Source of the DNA: Syncephalastrum monosporum B8922
Lineage: Eukaryota; Mucoromycota; Mucoromycetes; Mucorales; Syncephalastraceae
NCBI GenBank assembly: GCA_000697355.1
Contig: JNEN01001282.1
Coordinates: forward strand, 155,229 to 219,228
Direction of reading: 5' to 3'
DNA length: 64,000 nt
The position numbers and the translations under genes are program-made. The notes beneath the pieces are model-generated. The model was not told the origin of the DNA, did no database searches, and saw only the letters and a list, made by a program, of their open reading frames with translations. This document shows positions 53,773 to 64,000 of the stretch, in pieces. Within the stretch, counting starts at the first letter, position 1. The number at the start of each line of letters is the position of its first letter.

Positions 53773-54642
53773 ATGCGAGTCGTTCTTTCCGAAGCAGCAC
53801 GCGTCACAGAGGCCTGGGAAGACTTTGTACATCAGAAATACGCAGGCGATCACGAACAAGCAGCCCAAGCAAAAGAAAAGGCCGAGTTCCGAGACTATAC
53901 CGCGGCAGACCCAACCGTAGCAGCATTTTACAAGGAGAACCATGAGAAACAGACTCTGGAGCATGTCCTGGCCATGAAGGCCAAGTATGGCGCCTTGAAC
54001 CATGCCCACATGGGCATCTGGGAGTGCCTCGAAGTCTTGAATGGCTTGGTGGACGAGTCCGATCCGGATACTAGCCTGCCCCAAACAGCGCATGCGCTGC
54101 AGTCCGCTGAAGCCGCCCGTCGCGACGGTCAGCCCCGCTGGATGATCCTCGTGGCTTTGATCCATGACCTTGGCAAGTACCTGTTCTTCATGGATAACCC
54201 ACAATGGACGGTTGTCGGCGACACTTTCCCTGTTGGCTGTGCCCCCGCACCCAAGATCGTGCACCATGAATATTTCGCAAACAACCCCGATACCCATCAT
54301 CCTGTTTATGGCACGCGATACGGCATCTATGAGCCTCATTGTGGCCTTGACAACGTCCACATGAGCTTTGGTCACGACGAATACATGTATATGGTCTGCA
54401 AGGACTATCTCCCGCGAGAGGCACTCTACATCCTCCGCTTCCACTCTTTCTATCCGTGCCATACCGAGCACGAGTACCAACACCTGATGAACGAGGAGGA
54501 CCACAAAATGATGAAGTGGGTCAATGAGTTCAACCAGTATGATCTGTACTCCAAGGACGACAACGAGCCGGACACGACGGCCCTGAAGCCTTATTATGAA
54601 GAGCTGATCGCCGAATACTTCCCCGAGAAAATCAGATGGTGA
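53773..54642 (+). CDS. MIOX: myo-Inositol oxygenase
   Basis: Single exon, 289 residues (human 285). The di-iron ligands of the HD-domain fold are all present: His in QTAHALQSAE, the His-Asp pair in LIHDLGKYL, His in MSFGHDEYMY, His in LRFHSFYPCH, and Asp in EFNQYDLYSK. DESDPDTSLPQ and VVGDTFPVGCAP are family blocks around the active site, and the C-terminus LIAEYFPEKIRW is characteristic. It oxidises myo-inositol with O2 to D-glucuronate, the first step of inositol catabolism, in the cytosol. The gene has no introns and a strong TATA box. Start: the first Met inside the frame before VVLSEAARV; earlier sequence is leader. Confidence 0.96.
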   Translation: MRVVLSEAARVTEAWEDFVHQKYAGDHEQAAQAKEKAEFRDYTAADPTVAAFYKENHEKQTLEHVLAMKAKYGALNHAHMGIWECLEVLNGLVDESDPDTSLPQTAHALQSAEAARRDGQPRWMILVALIHDLGKYLFFMDNPQWTVVGDTFPVGCAPAPKIVHHEYFANNPDTHHPVYGTRYGIYEPHCGLDNVHMSFGHDEYMYMVCKDYLPREALYILRFHSFYPCHTEHEYQHLMNEEDHKMMKWVNEFNQYDLYSKDDNEPDTTALKPYYEELIAEYFPEKIRW

Positions 54643-55387
54643 TCACCTCCTTCATCCCTTTCCTTGTCTTCTCGTGTTATATAATACTCTGTATACTTAT
54701 CTTCTGTGAATAATGAAATAAACTTTGGTTGATCAGTCTGCATGAAATTTCATGTATTTTTCTCACCGCAACGAGCGCCTCCCGCCTTATCACTGTTTTG
54801 TCACGCACCAACCCCATAAAGGTGCACATGCACCGCTAATCAAGACTTAGACCACATCAGCATAATATAAGAGTCGAAATTCATGCCGTCTCACATGCTT
54901 CTGCGGGTAATGAGACTTTATAGCAACAAGGATCGTATCGCCTCTATGAGGTTCCTGTCGGTTTGATCTCAAATAAATTCGTCTTGCTAGAGAAAGTGTC
55001 ATACCGGACCCAAGTAGACATTGAAACACACCATCATCCCATCCGCACGAATGGTGGTGCAGTATGAACAGTCTTGTTACGAGCTGCTAAACGAGCCTAG
55101 ATCTTCATGTTTTCATGCCAAACGAAATGTCGACTACATATATAAAACCCCACAACTACTAATTCGAGCTCCCTTATAGAGCAAAAAAGAATTGAGTAAT
55201 CTTACTTATATACACAGAACCAAAAAAAAAAAAAAAGAAAGCGTCGAGCATCGTCTTCTGGGCCGGATGTGCCTGTCAAAGGCGAATTGGGAAAGCGCCA
55301 GACCTGAGTTTCCTTTTCTGTGTTTCAAAACACACAAACTTTTCTTGCTTTTTTTTTTTCGACCACCTTTTGACAGCAAAAGCAAGT
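54643..55387. other. Intergenic region upstream of TSR1
   Basis: 745 bp: MIOX 3' flank and TSR1 promoter. A run of about 13 A lies near 55221-55233. No gene is seen. Confidence 0.5.
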
Positions 55388-57991
55388 ATGCATCGCCATC
55401 GCGCAGGTGCATCGCACCAGTCGAACAAGCCATTCAAATCTCGGCATGCCTCGAAGGGATCGCTGAAAGAACAGTCGAAGGGCAAAATCAACCGCACACC
55501 TGTGAAGCAGGCCGGTGGCAAGTTGGTCAAGAAGAACGATCGTCGTGCGGCTGCCCGTCAAGAGCAGCAAAAGAAGCGCGAGGATCTCACGCGGGCCAAC
55601 CGAGTGTTTGAGGGCAAGTACGGTGCACCCAAGATCGTGCCTGTTCTCTCCCTCTGCCCCGATACGGATCCGCATGTTACGATTGCGGCTCTCTTTCAAT
55701 CGCTCGGCTTGGAGCGCCCGCAGACAAACCCGTACGAGCCTGTGCTGCTCGATGTGGCTCGCTTCAAGCAGAAGCTCTTGCTTGTGCCCGTGCGCCGCAA
55801 CTTTTGGGACGTCCTGGATATCTTCAAGGTGGCGGATATGAGCATACTTTTGCTGTCCGCCAACGTCGAGGTCGACAAATTTGGCACAGACTGCCTGATT
55901 GCTGTGCAGAACCAAGGCATTGTTTCGGTGGCTCCGGTGGTCCAGCATATGGCGGATGTGCCTGCGAAACAACACACAGACGTCAAGAAATCTCTGACTG
56001 CTTTCCTCCAGCAGTTCTTCCCGGAGCAGACTGCCCTGTACGGCACTGACACTGACACCGACTCAATCAACGTTATCCGTTTCATCACCTCGCACAGACC
56101 TAAGCCCCTGGCCTGGCGTGATCTGCATCCCTACATGCTTGCCGAAAATGTCGAATACGCTCCGACCTCTGATGTATGAAAAAAAAAAAAGATCGCCTGT
56201 GGATTGCAACGCCCGGACTTACCGATTCTATTCTATAGACCAATGGTACTCTGAGAGTCACTGGCTTCGCCCGCGGTAACCCGTTTAACGCCAACAGACT
56301 TGTTCACCTTCAAAATTTTGGTGATTTCCAGATTGAAAAGGTACAGAGAAGAAAAAAACGACTATGACTGTGTTGATCAAGACACTCATCTGGCATAGAT
56401 CACGAGCGCGCAGCAGCCTCAGCATGGTGGTATGGCTCAGGATGAGCAAATTCTCGATATACCACAGCCCGAGAGCCAGGACGATCTCGTTGCCGAGAAT
56501 GAGCCCGATTTCATGGATAATGATCAGACCTGGCCTACCGAGGAGGAACTTGCTGAGGCCGAGGAGCGTGTTCGTAACATGCGGAAAAAGGAAGAAGGCA
56601 AGAAGACCAAGCGCGTGCCCAAGGGTACCTCGGCATATCAAGCCGTCTGGATTGTCGACTCTGAGGACGAAGACTACAGCGAAGACGAAGAATATGAAGA
56701 TATCGACATGGATATGGACGGTGGTAACGTGGATGAGGATGTCGAGCCCGCCGAGGCCAGTTTCCCTGATGACGACGATTACGAGGATGTTGAGCTGGAG
56801 AGCAAGGAGGGCTACCAGGATGAGCTGACGCCCGAGCAGGAGCAGGAGCAGTAAGTTTCTTGTTTCCTTTCTTGCGTTTGGGTGCCACACTGCATGAGAA
56901 ATAGGAGACTGATGGATTGACCTTAGATATGAAGAATACCTCAAGAACCGACGAAAAGAACTGGAAGAGCACACTCAGTTCCCTGACGAGATCGACACGC
57001 CCATGGACAAGCTGGCGCGTGAACGATTTGCTCGCTATCGTGGTATGCAGTCCTTCCGCACTACCCCATGGGATCCCTATGAGAACCTGCCAGTCGACTA
57101 TGCCCGTATTTTCCAGTACGAGAACTACCGACGCACCAAGGCCCGCGTCATAAGCGAAGCGGTCGTGGGTTCCGTCAAGGCTGGTATGCGTGTGCACATT
57201 TACATCAGCAACGTTCCCAAGGAGGTCATAGAGTCCTACAGCAAGGACCGACCCTTCATTGTGTTTGGTCTCCTCCAATACGAGCACAAGATGTCCCTCC
57301 TCAATTTCGCCGTGCAGCGTGACAATGCGTACGAGGAGCCGGTGAAGAGCAAAGACCCCATGGTACTCCAAGTGGGCTTCCGGCGATACAAGGTGCAGCC
57401 CCTCTACTCGCTCAACGAAAACAAAAGCGCCAATCATGTGCACAAGTTTGAGCGATTCCTGCAGATGGGCGTGTCTGCTCTTGCCACCGTGTATGGCCCC
57501 ACCGTTTTCGGTGCTGTACCTGCCATGTTCTTCAAAGAGACGGACGACGTCAATGGTACGTTGAGCTACTTTTTTACAGAACGATCGACTTACATGTCAT
57601 TATAGAGCCCATCCTAGTCTCGACTGGTACCTTCCTGAACACGGATGTCAAGCGTATCATTGCCAAGCGCATCATTCTGAGCGGCCATCCCTTCAAGATC
57701 CATAAGCGCTCGGCTGTGATTCGTTTCATGTTCTTCAACCCAGAAGACATCCACTACTTTAAGCCCATCCAGCTGCGAACAAAGTATGGCCGCTCGGGTC
57801 ATATCAGAGAGTCCCTGGGTACCCACGGTTACATGAAATGTGTCTTTGACAAGCCGCTCACGCAGCAGGACACGGTACTCATGAGCTTATACAAGCGCGT
57901 CTTCCCCAAGTGGAACACGGAAATTTTCCGGGGAGCCCTTGACCGCTCCACGGCCAGCAGTGTCTCCAGCAAGATGGACTTTGATGCATAG
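55388..57991 (+). CDS. TSR1: Tsr1, 40S ribosomal subunit biogenesis GTPase-like factor
   Basis: Exons 55388-56173, 56239-56340, 56399-56850, 56927-57555, 57606-57991; 784 residues (yeast 788). The basic opening ([23 protein letters not shown] onward) is the family's N-terminal region. [13 protein letters not shown] and the [10 protein letters not shown] strand belong to the translational-GTPase-like core, which in Tsr1 lacks GTP-binding motifs. An acidic central loop ([20 protein letters not shown] onward) follows. The last part includes [27 protein letters not shown] and the domain IV end [20 protein letters not shown]. Tsr1 sits on late pre-40S particles and blocks early initiation-factor binding. 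All four introns keep phase. Confidence 0.96.
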
Positions 57992-58346
57992 ATATCTATT
58001 TCTTTTTCCTTCTCTATTACTTTTTGTTTGTTCGTACAATATATTGCATTTACATGACCAGCTACAGTCATCCAGACGTACCCGGGCCTGTACCAGACAT
58101 ATTTAAGAAAAAAAAAAAAAAAGAAAAGCTGACCATTATTGAACTTCGCTGAACGTGCGTTATCCTACCCAAGCTCAGAGAATACTTTGGTGACAACTAA
58201 TAAATGTCAATGGGCTTGAGGGGTCAGAAAGTGATTTGGGTATAATTATCATAAGCTCAGATCGGGGGCAAAAGTGCTTACTCTTGTAAAACGAGTAAAA
58301 TCAGGCCCCGCGGTCCAGCTATTATTATTTGTCTCGTCTTTCTGCC
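57992..58346. other. Intergenic region between TSR1 and HEM12
   Basis: 355 bp with a poly-A run near 58109-58123 and AT-rich promoter sequence for the decarboxylase gene. No gene is seen. Confidence 0.5.
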
Positions 58347-59609
58347 ATGTCAACCACTTCATTCCCACCTCTCAAGAATGACCTTCTGCTGCGTGCAGCC
58401 AGGGGTAAATATCTAGACAGCCTTCTGTATAGTCTATACAATGATCCTAACATAACACTTGGCGCAGGCGAGAAGGTGGAGCGCGCTCCGGTCTGGATCA
58501 TGAGACAAGCCGGCCGTTATTTGCCAGGTACACTCCTGTCACAACAAGAAGCCTAATGGAAACCATGCCAACCTATGCTACTAGAATTCCGTGAGTTGCG
58601 CAAGCACCACTCCTTCTTTGAGATCTGCCGTACGCCCGAGCTTGCGTGTGCGCTGACCCTGCAACCCATTGATCGGTATGGCACCCTTCTGGACGGCAGC
58701 ATTATCTTCTCGGACATTCTCGTCATTCCTCAGGCCATGGGTTTGGAGGTCGAAATGGTCGAAGGCCGAGGACCTGTCTTCAACGCCCCGCTCAACACCC
58801 CAGCCGACATGTCGCGTCTGAAGCAGAACATCAATGTCGCTGAAGAGCTCGGTTACGTCTACAAAGCCATCACTTTGACGCGTACCAAGCTCGACGGTCG
58901 CGTGCCCCTGTTCGGCTTCATTGGTGCTCCCTGGACCCTCATGGCTTACATGATCGAAGGTGGTGGCAGCAAGACACTCGCGAAGGCAAAGTCCTGGCTG
59001 TGGACATACCCTGAAGAGTCGCACGACCTCCTCAACCGCATCACGGACGTGGCCATCGAGTTCTTGGTTGGCCAGGTGGAGGCTGGTGCCCAGGTAAATC
59101 TTGATGAGCAACACCTTGAAGACAGAAGTCTAACCACATATCTGCTGCAGCTCTTGCAAGTGTTTGACTCATGGGCAGGCGAACTCGGCCCCCACGACTT
59201 CCGACGGTTCTCGCTGCCTTACATCAAGCGCATTGCGCTCGAAGTTAAGCAACGTCTCGGCGACAAGGCTGTGCCGATGGTGGTCTTTGCCAAGGGCGCT
59301 TGGTATGCCCTCGAGGACCTCGTCGATATCGGCTACGATGTCATGTCTCTCGACTGGACGATCGACCCCGCCTATGCCCGCAAAGTTACCCAGGACAAGA
59401 TTGTCCTCCAAGGCAACATGGACCCTACCGTGTTGTACGGTGGCTTCGATGCCATCCGTGAAACCGCCACGCGCATGGTCGAGCGCTTCGGTAAGGATGG
59501 CAAGCACATTGCCAACCTCGGTCATGGTATTCAGCCCACAGTGGATCCCGAGGCTCTCAAAGTCTATCTTGAGACCGTTCAAAAAGTATCGGCCGAAATT
59601 AGAAAGTAA
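58347..59609 (+). CDS. HEM12: Uroporphyrinogen decarboxylase
   Basis: Exons 58347-58404, 58468-58527, 58585-59093, 59151-59609; 361 residues (yeast Hem12 362). The PROSITE block [13 protein letters not shown] at residues 27-39 contains the substrate-carboxylate-binding Arg. The catalytic Asp is in [17 protein letters not shown] (about residue 83). [19 protein letters not shown] is the second family block, with the active-site Tyr, and [16 protein letters not shown] carries the conserved His. It removes four carboxyl groups from uroporphyrinogen III in cytosolic heme synthesis. The third intron (59094-59150) is 57 nt long and has no in-frame stop, so reading through it would insert 19 residues. 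Splicing it restores [15 protein letters not shown], as in the family. Confidence 0.97.
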
Positions 59610-59868
59610 ATATTCCTTCTTGCTACAACATATTGTCTTTCGTTCTCCTTTTTTTTTCGTCTTCCTTGTTTGTATCCAACGCTTACCTCATTAAAACATT
59701 CCGAGCATCGTTGTCTTTCTCTATGTACCATCCCTTCTGTATATCGAGCTCTCTCCTGATAAGAGAAATGGACGGAAGTTTCTTGACAATAGGAGAAAAA
59801 ATATCCATGACTTCAAAATGCGTGCTTTTTCTCCTCTATATCTTCTTTTACTGCATTCATTTCTGACC

Positions 59869-60194
59869 ATGGGGTCCCGCACTCATCGAGCTGTAGCATC
59901 ACTTGGTAGCTTTGCCGTGCGTAGAGCGTCGCATCTGCGGCTTCCCATGTTTGCCCGAAAATGGTTCGTAACCAAAACCGAATCTACGGTAGGACCTCTT
60001 ATATTCATACAATATCTGATATGCAAATCGGTCTGCAGGGAACAATACATCGTAGTACGCTCGCTGCGCATGTTTTGCAAACGTCCCGTCTACTATGGCA
60101 CCCGAGTCCACATGACACCCACCCACCAGAAAAAGTCGAGGGGTACGTCCCTCGACAAGTACAAGCCATACTACGACAGCGACTACTGGCATGA
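59869..60194 (+). CDS. Small protein, possible mitochondrial targeting (unrecognised)
   Basis: Exons 59869-59988 and 60039-60194 give 91 residues. The first 40 are Arg/Ser/Ala-rich with hydrophobic spacing and no acidic residue before position 37 (GSRTHRAVASLGSFAVRRAS), typical of a mitochondrial presequence. The intron is 50 nt, GTAGGA...CTGCAG. The second exon continues as HRSTLAAHVLQTSRLLWH and ends VQAILRQRLLA. If the intron is not removed, a different C-terminus of Tyr/Lys-rich residues ending at 60210 would be read, which also looks protein-like. I cannot choose with certainty. The gene sits 260 bp downstream of HEM12 on the same strand. No family recognised. Confidence 0.4.
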
Positions 60195-61314
60195 ATCCCC
60201 GAGCCATTAATTATTATGCGGGCTAGCTCAAACTCTATGCTCGATGCCCACATGCGGCGCATTATTATCTTACACTTGTTCAGATAAATGTTTTCTTATT
60301 TTCCCCGGCATTCATGCCAAACATATCGCCAGCTTCAATGTCGTCTGTGCTATAAAATTTTATTCATAAAGGTGTATCCAGAAAGCGGCACCGTATCTAT
60401 TAGGGCCGTTTTCGGCTCGGACAGCACCCGCGCCTAAAAGCTCATGCGGACCGAGGTTACACAGAACACCCATCCATATTTGTCGTTTTTTACTTCTTCG
60501 TTACTATGAGAATCGTCTCATTCGACCGTCATCAACATACTTTAGGGCAGGTATGACGCTATTTCTGTCTATAAATGAGTCATGTGGAGCACTTGGTAAG
60601 CCGCATTAGAACTTGCGGCTCAAAGCGTGTGTGCGCAGATAGTGAAAGATTGACAGAATGGCAAATCTTCCCAGGGAAGCTCATTGGTCAGACGCTACAA
60701 ACAGATCGTATATTTTCCGTGATCTACCGCGAAAGCCCGACTTTTATACAGGACACTGTTGTTTCCATATAGACAGGATAATCTACAACGAATATCATTC
60801 TGGGCTTTTCCGTCAGCAGCGATCCGCAGGAGTTACGCAAGATATAGACCACATTTTACGTGCCATCTCATGACTGATGATCTTATTCCAGCAATTGTAT
60901 CGCACAACCAAAGACAGTGATTAATACACGTGGAAGTCTTGAAAAGCTACTGTTTGACCTTTGAGTCAAACATATCCCATACTAAGCCATGGCTATAACA
61001 TGCAAGAAACCGAAGAAAAAAAAATAGAGTTGCATAACCTGCTTTAACATCAAACATTCTCACGATCAGTATTTTTTTCAGGCTTTCCTCAGTTTAACAG
61101 ATAAAAGCGCATATGAAATTCTCTGATTTCGCGAATAAATATGAGTGAGACTGTTTACTAAAGCTAGAATACTATGATGATTACATATAGAAAATGAATG
61201 ACGGATATATACAATAGTGCCTGATGTCATGTGAAAGCAGGACATGAAGAGATGGGGTACGCTATATACAAAGACAGAAGGAAGGGAAATACCACGTGAG
61301 AATCGTGCGCTCTT
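60195..61314. other. 1.1-kb spacer
   Basis: No supported gene. Short frames (60575-60873) show no family signal and poor composition. AT content rises from 60900 onward toward the 3' end of the arrestin-like gene. Confidence 0.5.
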
Positions 61315-62799
61315 TCAAGCAAGTCGGCCAGGCACAGCAATGATTGCTTCATATGGCGGCAGGGAGCCGGAAAAGCTGTACAATCTACCGGACCGAACCG
61401 CAGTAGTATACGACGGCACACGTGAGAGATCCAGGCCTTGCCAAGGCAGCGGATCGTTCGGTCCACACACGTTGTCTTCCTCGCCGCTTCCGCTGTGGCT
61501 ACTGCTACCGGAACTGGAGTTATCTGCTGCGGCACGAGCGGCGCTGGCCGCTTCGTTGGGTATCGCGACGGCTACTGATGGGGGTAGGCTTCCAGCCTCG
61601 ATTAAGCTCTGAATAATGGCTGCATCGTACGGCAAGGACTTCCACGCGTCTTCGTAGGCTGGGAGTGCATTCACATCTTCTTCGGGGGCCACGGCGGCAA
61701 TAATGATCGGAATTGCGGCACGCAGTTCTGTTATTGTACAAAAAAAAAAATTGAGCCACTGCTTCCCCCGTCTTTTTGTGTAAACAAACACTCACCTGAA
61801 ATATGGCCATCGGGATTCGTCAGAGCAACGGTGAACTTGAGCTTGTGCTTGATCTTGATGAGATCGTTCTGGCTATCCGATTGGATATGACCCATCGTGG
61901 TATCTTCGGGCACATGGAGAACCTCTGTCTTTGTCCAGCTTGACTGGCCCAAGGGGAAATGGTCATCGCGGACGAGCTTTACGACCCTGCCGTCGCTCTT
62001 GCTGTGTTCGGCTGTGGAGAGAGTGATGTATTCTTTGAGTGAACACGAAACAGACCGGACGGTGAGTTCGGGCGCGAGGGGAATGAGATCAAAGGTGATG
62101 GGAATCGAGGCACCGACACTGTAGACTTTGCAAGGAACGCTGATGTTGTAGGCGAGCTTGTCTGTCCACTCGTTGGAGATGACAACAGACTGCGACAGCT
62201 CGAGGGCCGAGGGGAGCATCAAGCGGGTCACGAGGACATTGCGCTTGGCTACATAATTCATGGAGAATGCAGGACGCTCGGCAACCGCCTTGAGACGGTA
62301 GTACACTTGGCCGAGTTCGTGCTGGATAGATCCAGGTAGATCGCCTGGCAACGGAAGCTCAAAGTCCCTGCACACGGTTCGGATACGATGTCAGCTTCCG
62401 GCCTTTTTCCAATGGATCCTCATACATACCACTTGTAGGTTCCCTCAGTAAAGTGATATGACTTCCGCTTGGGAGGCATAAAACGCCATTCGTGTTCAAT
62501 AATAGTTCGTTCGTCCCGATAATGGCGCTGATGTGACCCATGACCTTGAAAGATAGGGAACATGAGTTGAGTCATCTAACGGTTGTGTTGCTCACTCCAT
62601 TACAAATACCTTCAGTCCAGCTGACTTTGGACTTTCCTTGGAACTTTAGGAGAATAGACTTGACTTTGATATTCTCGTGGCAATGGAGGACAACCGATCC
62701 ACGAAGAATGACGCCGGCCGATTCATCTGCTGATCCGTGCAATATGACATGGTCGGTTTCAAGGTTGATATCAAACTCAGAGCCGTGTACGAGCTGCAT
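61315..62799 (-). CDS. Arrestin-related trafficking adaptor (alpha-arrestin)
   Basis: Exons (minus): 62799-62610, 62544-62430, 62367-61796, 61727-61315; 429 residues. The arrestin N-domain starts EFDINLETDHVILHGSADE with SVVLHCHENIKVKSILLKF. The family segment GHQRHYRDERTIIEHEWRF-like sequence (HGSHQRHYRDERTIIEHEW) is assembled across intron 1. WDFELPLPGDLPGSIQ and VYYRLKA follow. The C-domain has PSALELSQSVVISNEW, GASIPITFDLIPLAPEL and SWTKTEVLHVPED. The Ser-rich tail carries PY-like motifs LPAYEDA, VPSYTTA and LPPYEAI, typical docking sites for Rsp5/NEDD4 ubiquitin ligases. The likely role is to recruit the ligase to plasma-membrane transporters or receptors for endocytosis. All introns are GT-AG and in phase. 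Confidence 0.92.
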
Positions 62800-62958
62800 G
62801 TGTGTATTGGAGAAAAAGGAAGACGACGAAGAAGGGTGGTATCCAAGAAGTGAGTGGAGCGCAGAGAAGTAGAGACAGATTCAGAAAGAGAAACAACGAT
62901 CAAAAGCCTAACCCAGTTTTTTTTTATTTGCTTTTCCCGCTTCTTCCACGCATTGACG

Positions 62959-63041
62959 AAGGCGCTACGTTTTTCCGGTAACATTTAATCACAATAATAC
63001 ACATTCCTTTTCGGAGTGCCATAAAGGCGCTACGTTTTTCC
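62959..63041. repeat. 18-bp perfect direct repeat
   Basis: aaggcgctacgtttttcc occurs at 62959-62976 and again at 63024-63041, starts 65 bp apart, in the region upstream of the arrestin-like gene. It may be a duplicated binding site; no known consensus is recognised. Confidence 0.8.
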
Positions 63042-63968
63042 TGGCATGCTTTTGCTCTCGGTTTGGCTTTTTGTTCAAATGACATTATCATGAAGGTTCT
63101 GATGATTCCATCCATATTTCTGTGTCATTGCCCTGTCTTCTTTCATCTGAGCGGGGAAGGGCTGAGCGGTGAAGGACGAACCGCAAATTTTTTTTGGATT
63201 TCTGAGCACAGTAAAGTGGATCGGAATGATAGGACGAGAGCCGAAAAAAAATAAATTTGTTGGTCAGCAACGTTGTGTACCCTTTACACGCTTTCAGGGT
63301 GTGCCGTGCACGCAGATCAAAAACTGACAATACGGGCTTACGAATTCCCGGGCTATTGAGCTTCGCTCATCCGAATTCAAAACAAACTCCTGGTACGACA
63401 AGTAAATACCCACACGCCAAGTTTATTCACCCTGCTTTCGCGATGTAAAAGAAGTAAGGAATAGCAAACACTGAAGAACACGAAAGAACAGCGGTGATCT
63501 GGGTGCGGCAGGGTAAATTAAGTAGACTATTCGGGGAGCAGCGACCGAAGGAGCCCTGATCTCGCTCGTATCCCGCCTGCTCCCTAGATTCGCCGAAGAT
63601 CGTCCTATTGGCCCTCCGCCATAAAAGACAGGGGGAATGAAGAGAAAAGAAAAGACACGGCCTGCATTGGTGGTGGTTACACCTCGCCGTTGGGACAGCC
63701 AGATTGAACGTCCACCCGCGGAAATTGCCCGTCGAACAAAAAGTGCAAAAGAAACATATGATTTACACCCATCAAATCATTTTTCCCCGTGGTTTCTTTC
63801 CGCCATCGCTGAAAGAAAGGAAGACCTGAAAAATATGAGCATATGTATAAGAAATTGCGAAATAGAAACCTCGCAGATGATTATCAGATTAGAATGGCGT
63901 AGTCTAAGGCATACACCAACATCGCCTTTATATAAAGTACACCACGTTTTCTTCTTTTTTGTTTTTTG

Positions 63969-63994
63969 TTTTTTTTTTTTTTTTTTTTTTTTTT
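63969..63994. repeat. Poly-T tract at right edge
   Basis: Uninterrupted run of 26 T preceded by shorter T runs. Probably a promoter or UTR homopolymer of a gene beyond the window. Confidence 0.85.
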
Positions 63995-64000
63995 GGGTTT

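Larger units (their letters stand above)
62800..64000. other. Right-edge spacer
   Basis: No supported gene. It contains the arrestin promoter, an 18-bp direct repeat (62959-62976 and 63024-63041), an ATCTGATAA element on the minus strand at 63881-63889, a TATA-like TTTATATAAAG near 63928-63938 and a run of 26 T at 63969-63994. The last items suggest a promoter for a gene beyond the window. Confidence 0.45.

Noticed and set aside
1..64000. tRNA genes, CRISPR arrays, rRNA, terminal-repeat transposons
   Set aside because: I looked for B-box-like GGTTCRANTCC cores and paired repeats and found no convincing match. Isolated GGTTCGA hits lie in coding sequence or lack an A box. A tRNAscan run would settle this.

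Overview
This window looks like nuclear DNA of a filamentous early-diverging fungus, most likely Mucoromycota/Mucorales. The reasons are compact genes split by short introns (about 38-118 nt) with GTATGT/GTAAGT donors and TAG/CAG acceptors, pyrimidine-rich leaders, AT-rich spacers, and a gene set mixing fungal markers (aspartate kinase, siderophore-type MFS, SRE-like GATA factor, arrestin-related adaptor) with genes shared with animals (translin, CacyBP, SCAP, microcephalin-like BRCT protein, AIFM2/FSP1-like flavoprotein, MIOX). The genus is not determined. I found no CRISPR array, rRNA, tRNA or intact transposon.

Layout. 1-7.7 kb: a seven-transmembrane receptor with a very long cytoplasmic tail, then a 4-kb gene-poor spacer. 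7.7-12.3 kb: a coiled-coil protein with a hydrophobic C-terminus, translin and a CacyBP-like CS-domain protein. 12.3-16 kb: gene-poor spacer. 16-21.4 kb: GATA factor, two unrecognised proteins and a DUF4112 membrane protein. 21.7-25 kb: microcephalin-like three-BRCT protein and TCTP. 25.6-32.7 kb: TM9/EMP70 protein, secreted S41-type peptidase and aspartate kinase. 33.3-42 kb: repeat-bearing Lys-rich zinc-knuckle-like protein, siderophore-type MFS transporter, AIFM2-like oxidoreductase and vacuolar-type CDF zinc transporter. 42.4-47.6 kb: very large SCAP homologue. 47.6-50.2 kb: spacer holding gene debris with a duplicated segment. 50.2-54.6 kb: NAT8-like membrane acetyltransferase, CDC50 flippase subunit and myo-inositol oxygenase. 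55.4-60.2 kb: TSR1, uroporphyrinogen decarboxylase and a small possible mitochondrial protein. 61.3-62.8 kb: arrestin-related protein, then spacer to the window end.

No operon or secondary-metabolite cluster is evident; neighbours mostly do unrelated housekeeping jobs. Two themes recur. One is metal/heme biology: an SRE-like GATA factor, a siderophore-type transporter with an exact ATCWGATAA element 155 bp upstream of its start, a zinc CDF transporter and uroporphyrinogen decarboxylase. The other is membrane/lipid and trafficking biology: SCAP, CDC50, TM9, arrestin, DUF4112 and the AIFM2-like protein. The strongest leads are the GATA factor/siderophore-promoter pairing, the SCAP loop motif and Cys-rich tail, the TCTP stop-codon-only exon, and the decayed duplicated locus at 48.4-49.8 kb. 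All exon joins were derived by hand from splice signals, reading phase and family similarity, without RNA evidence or database searches.
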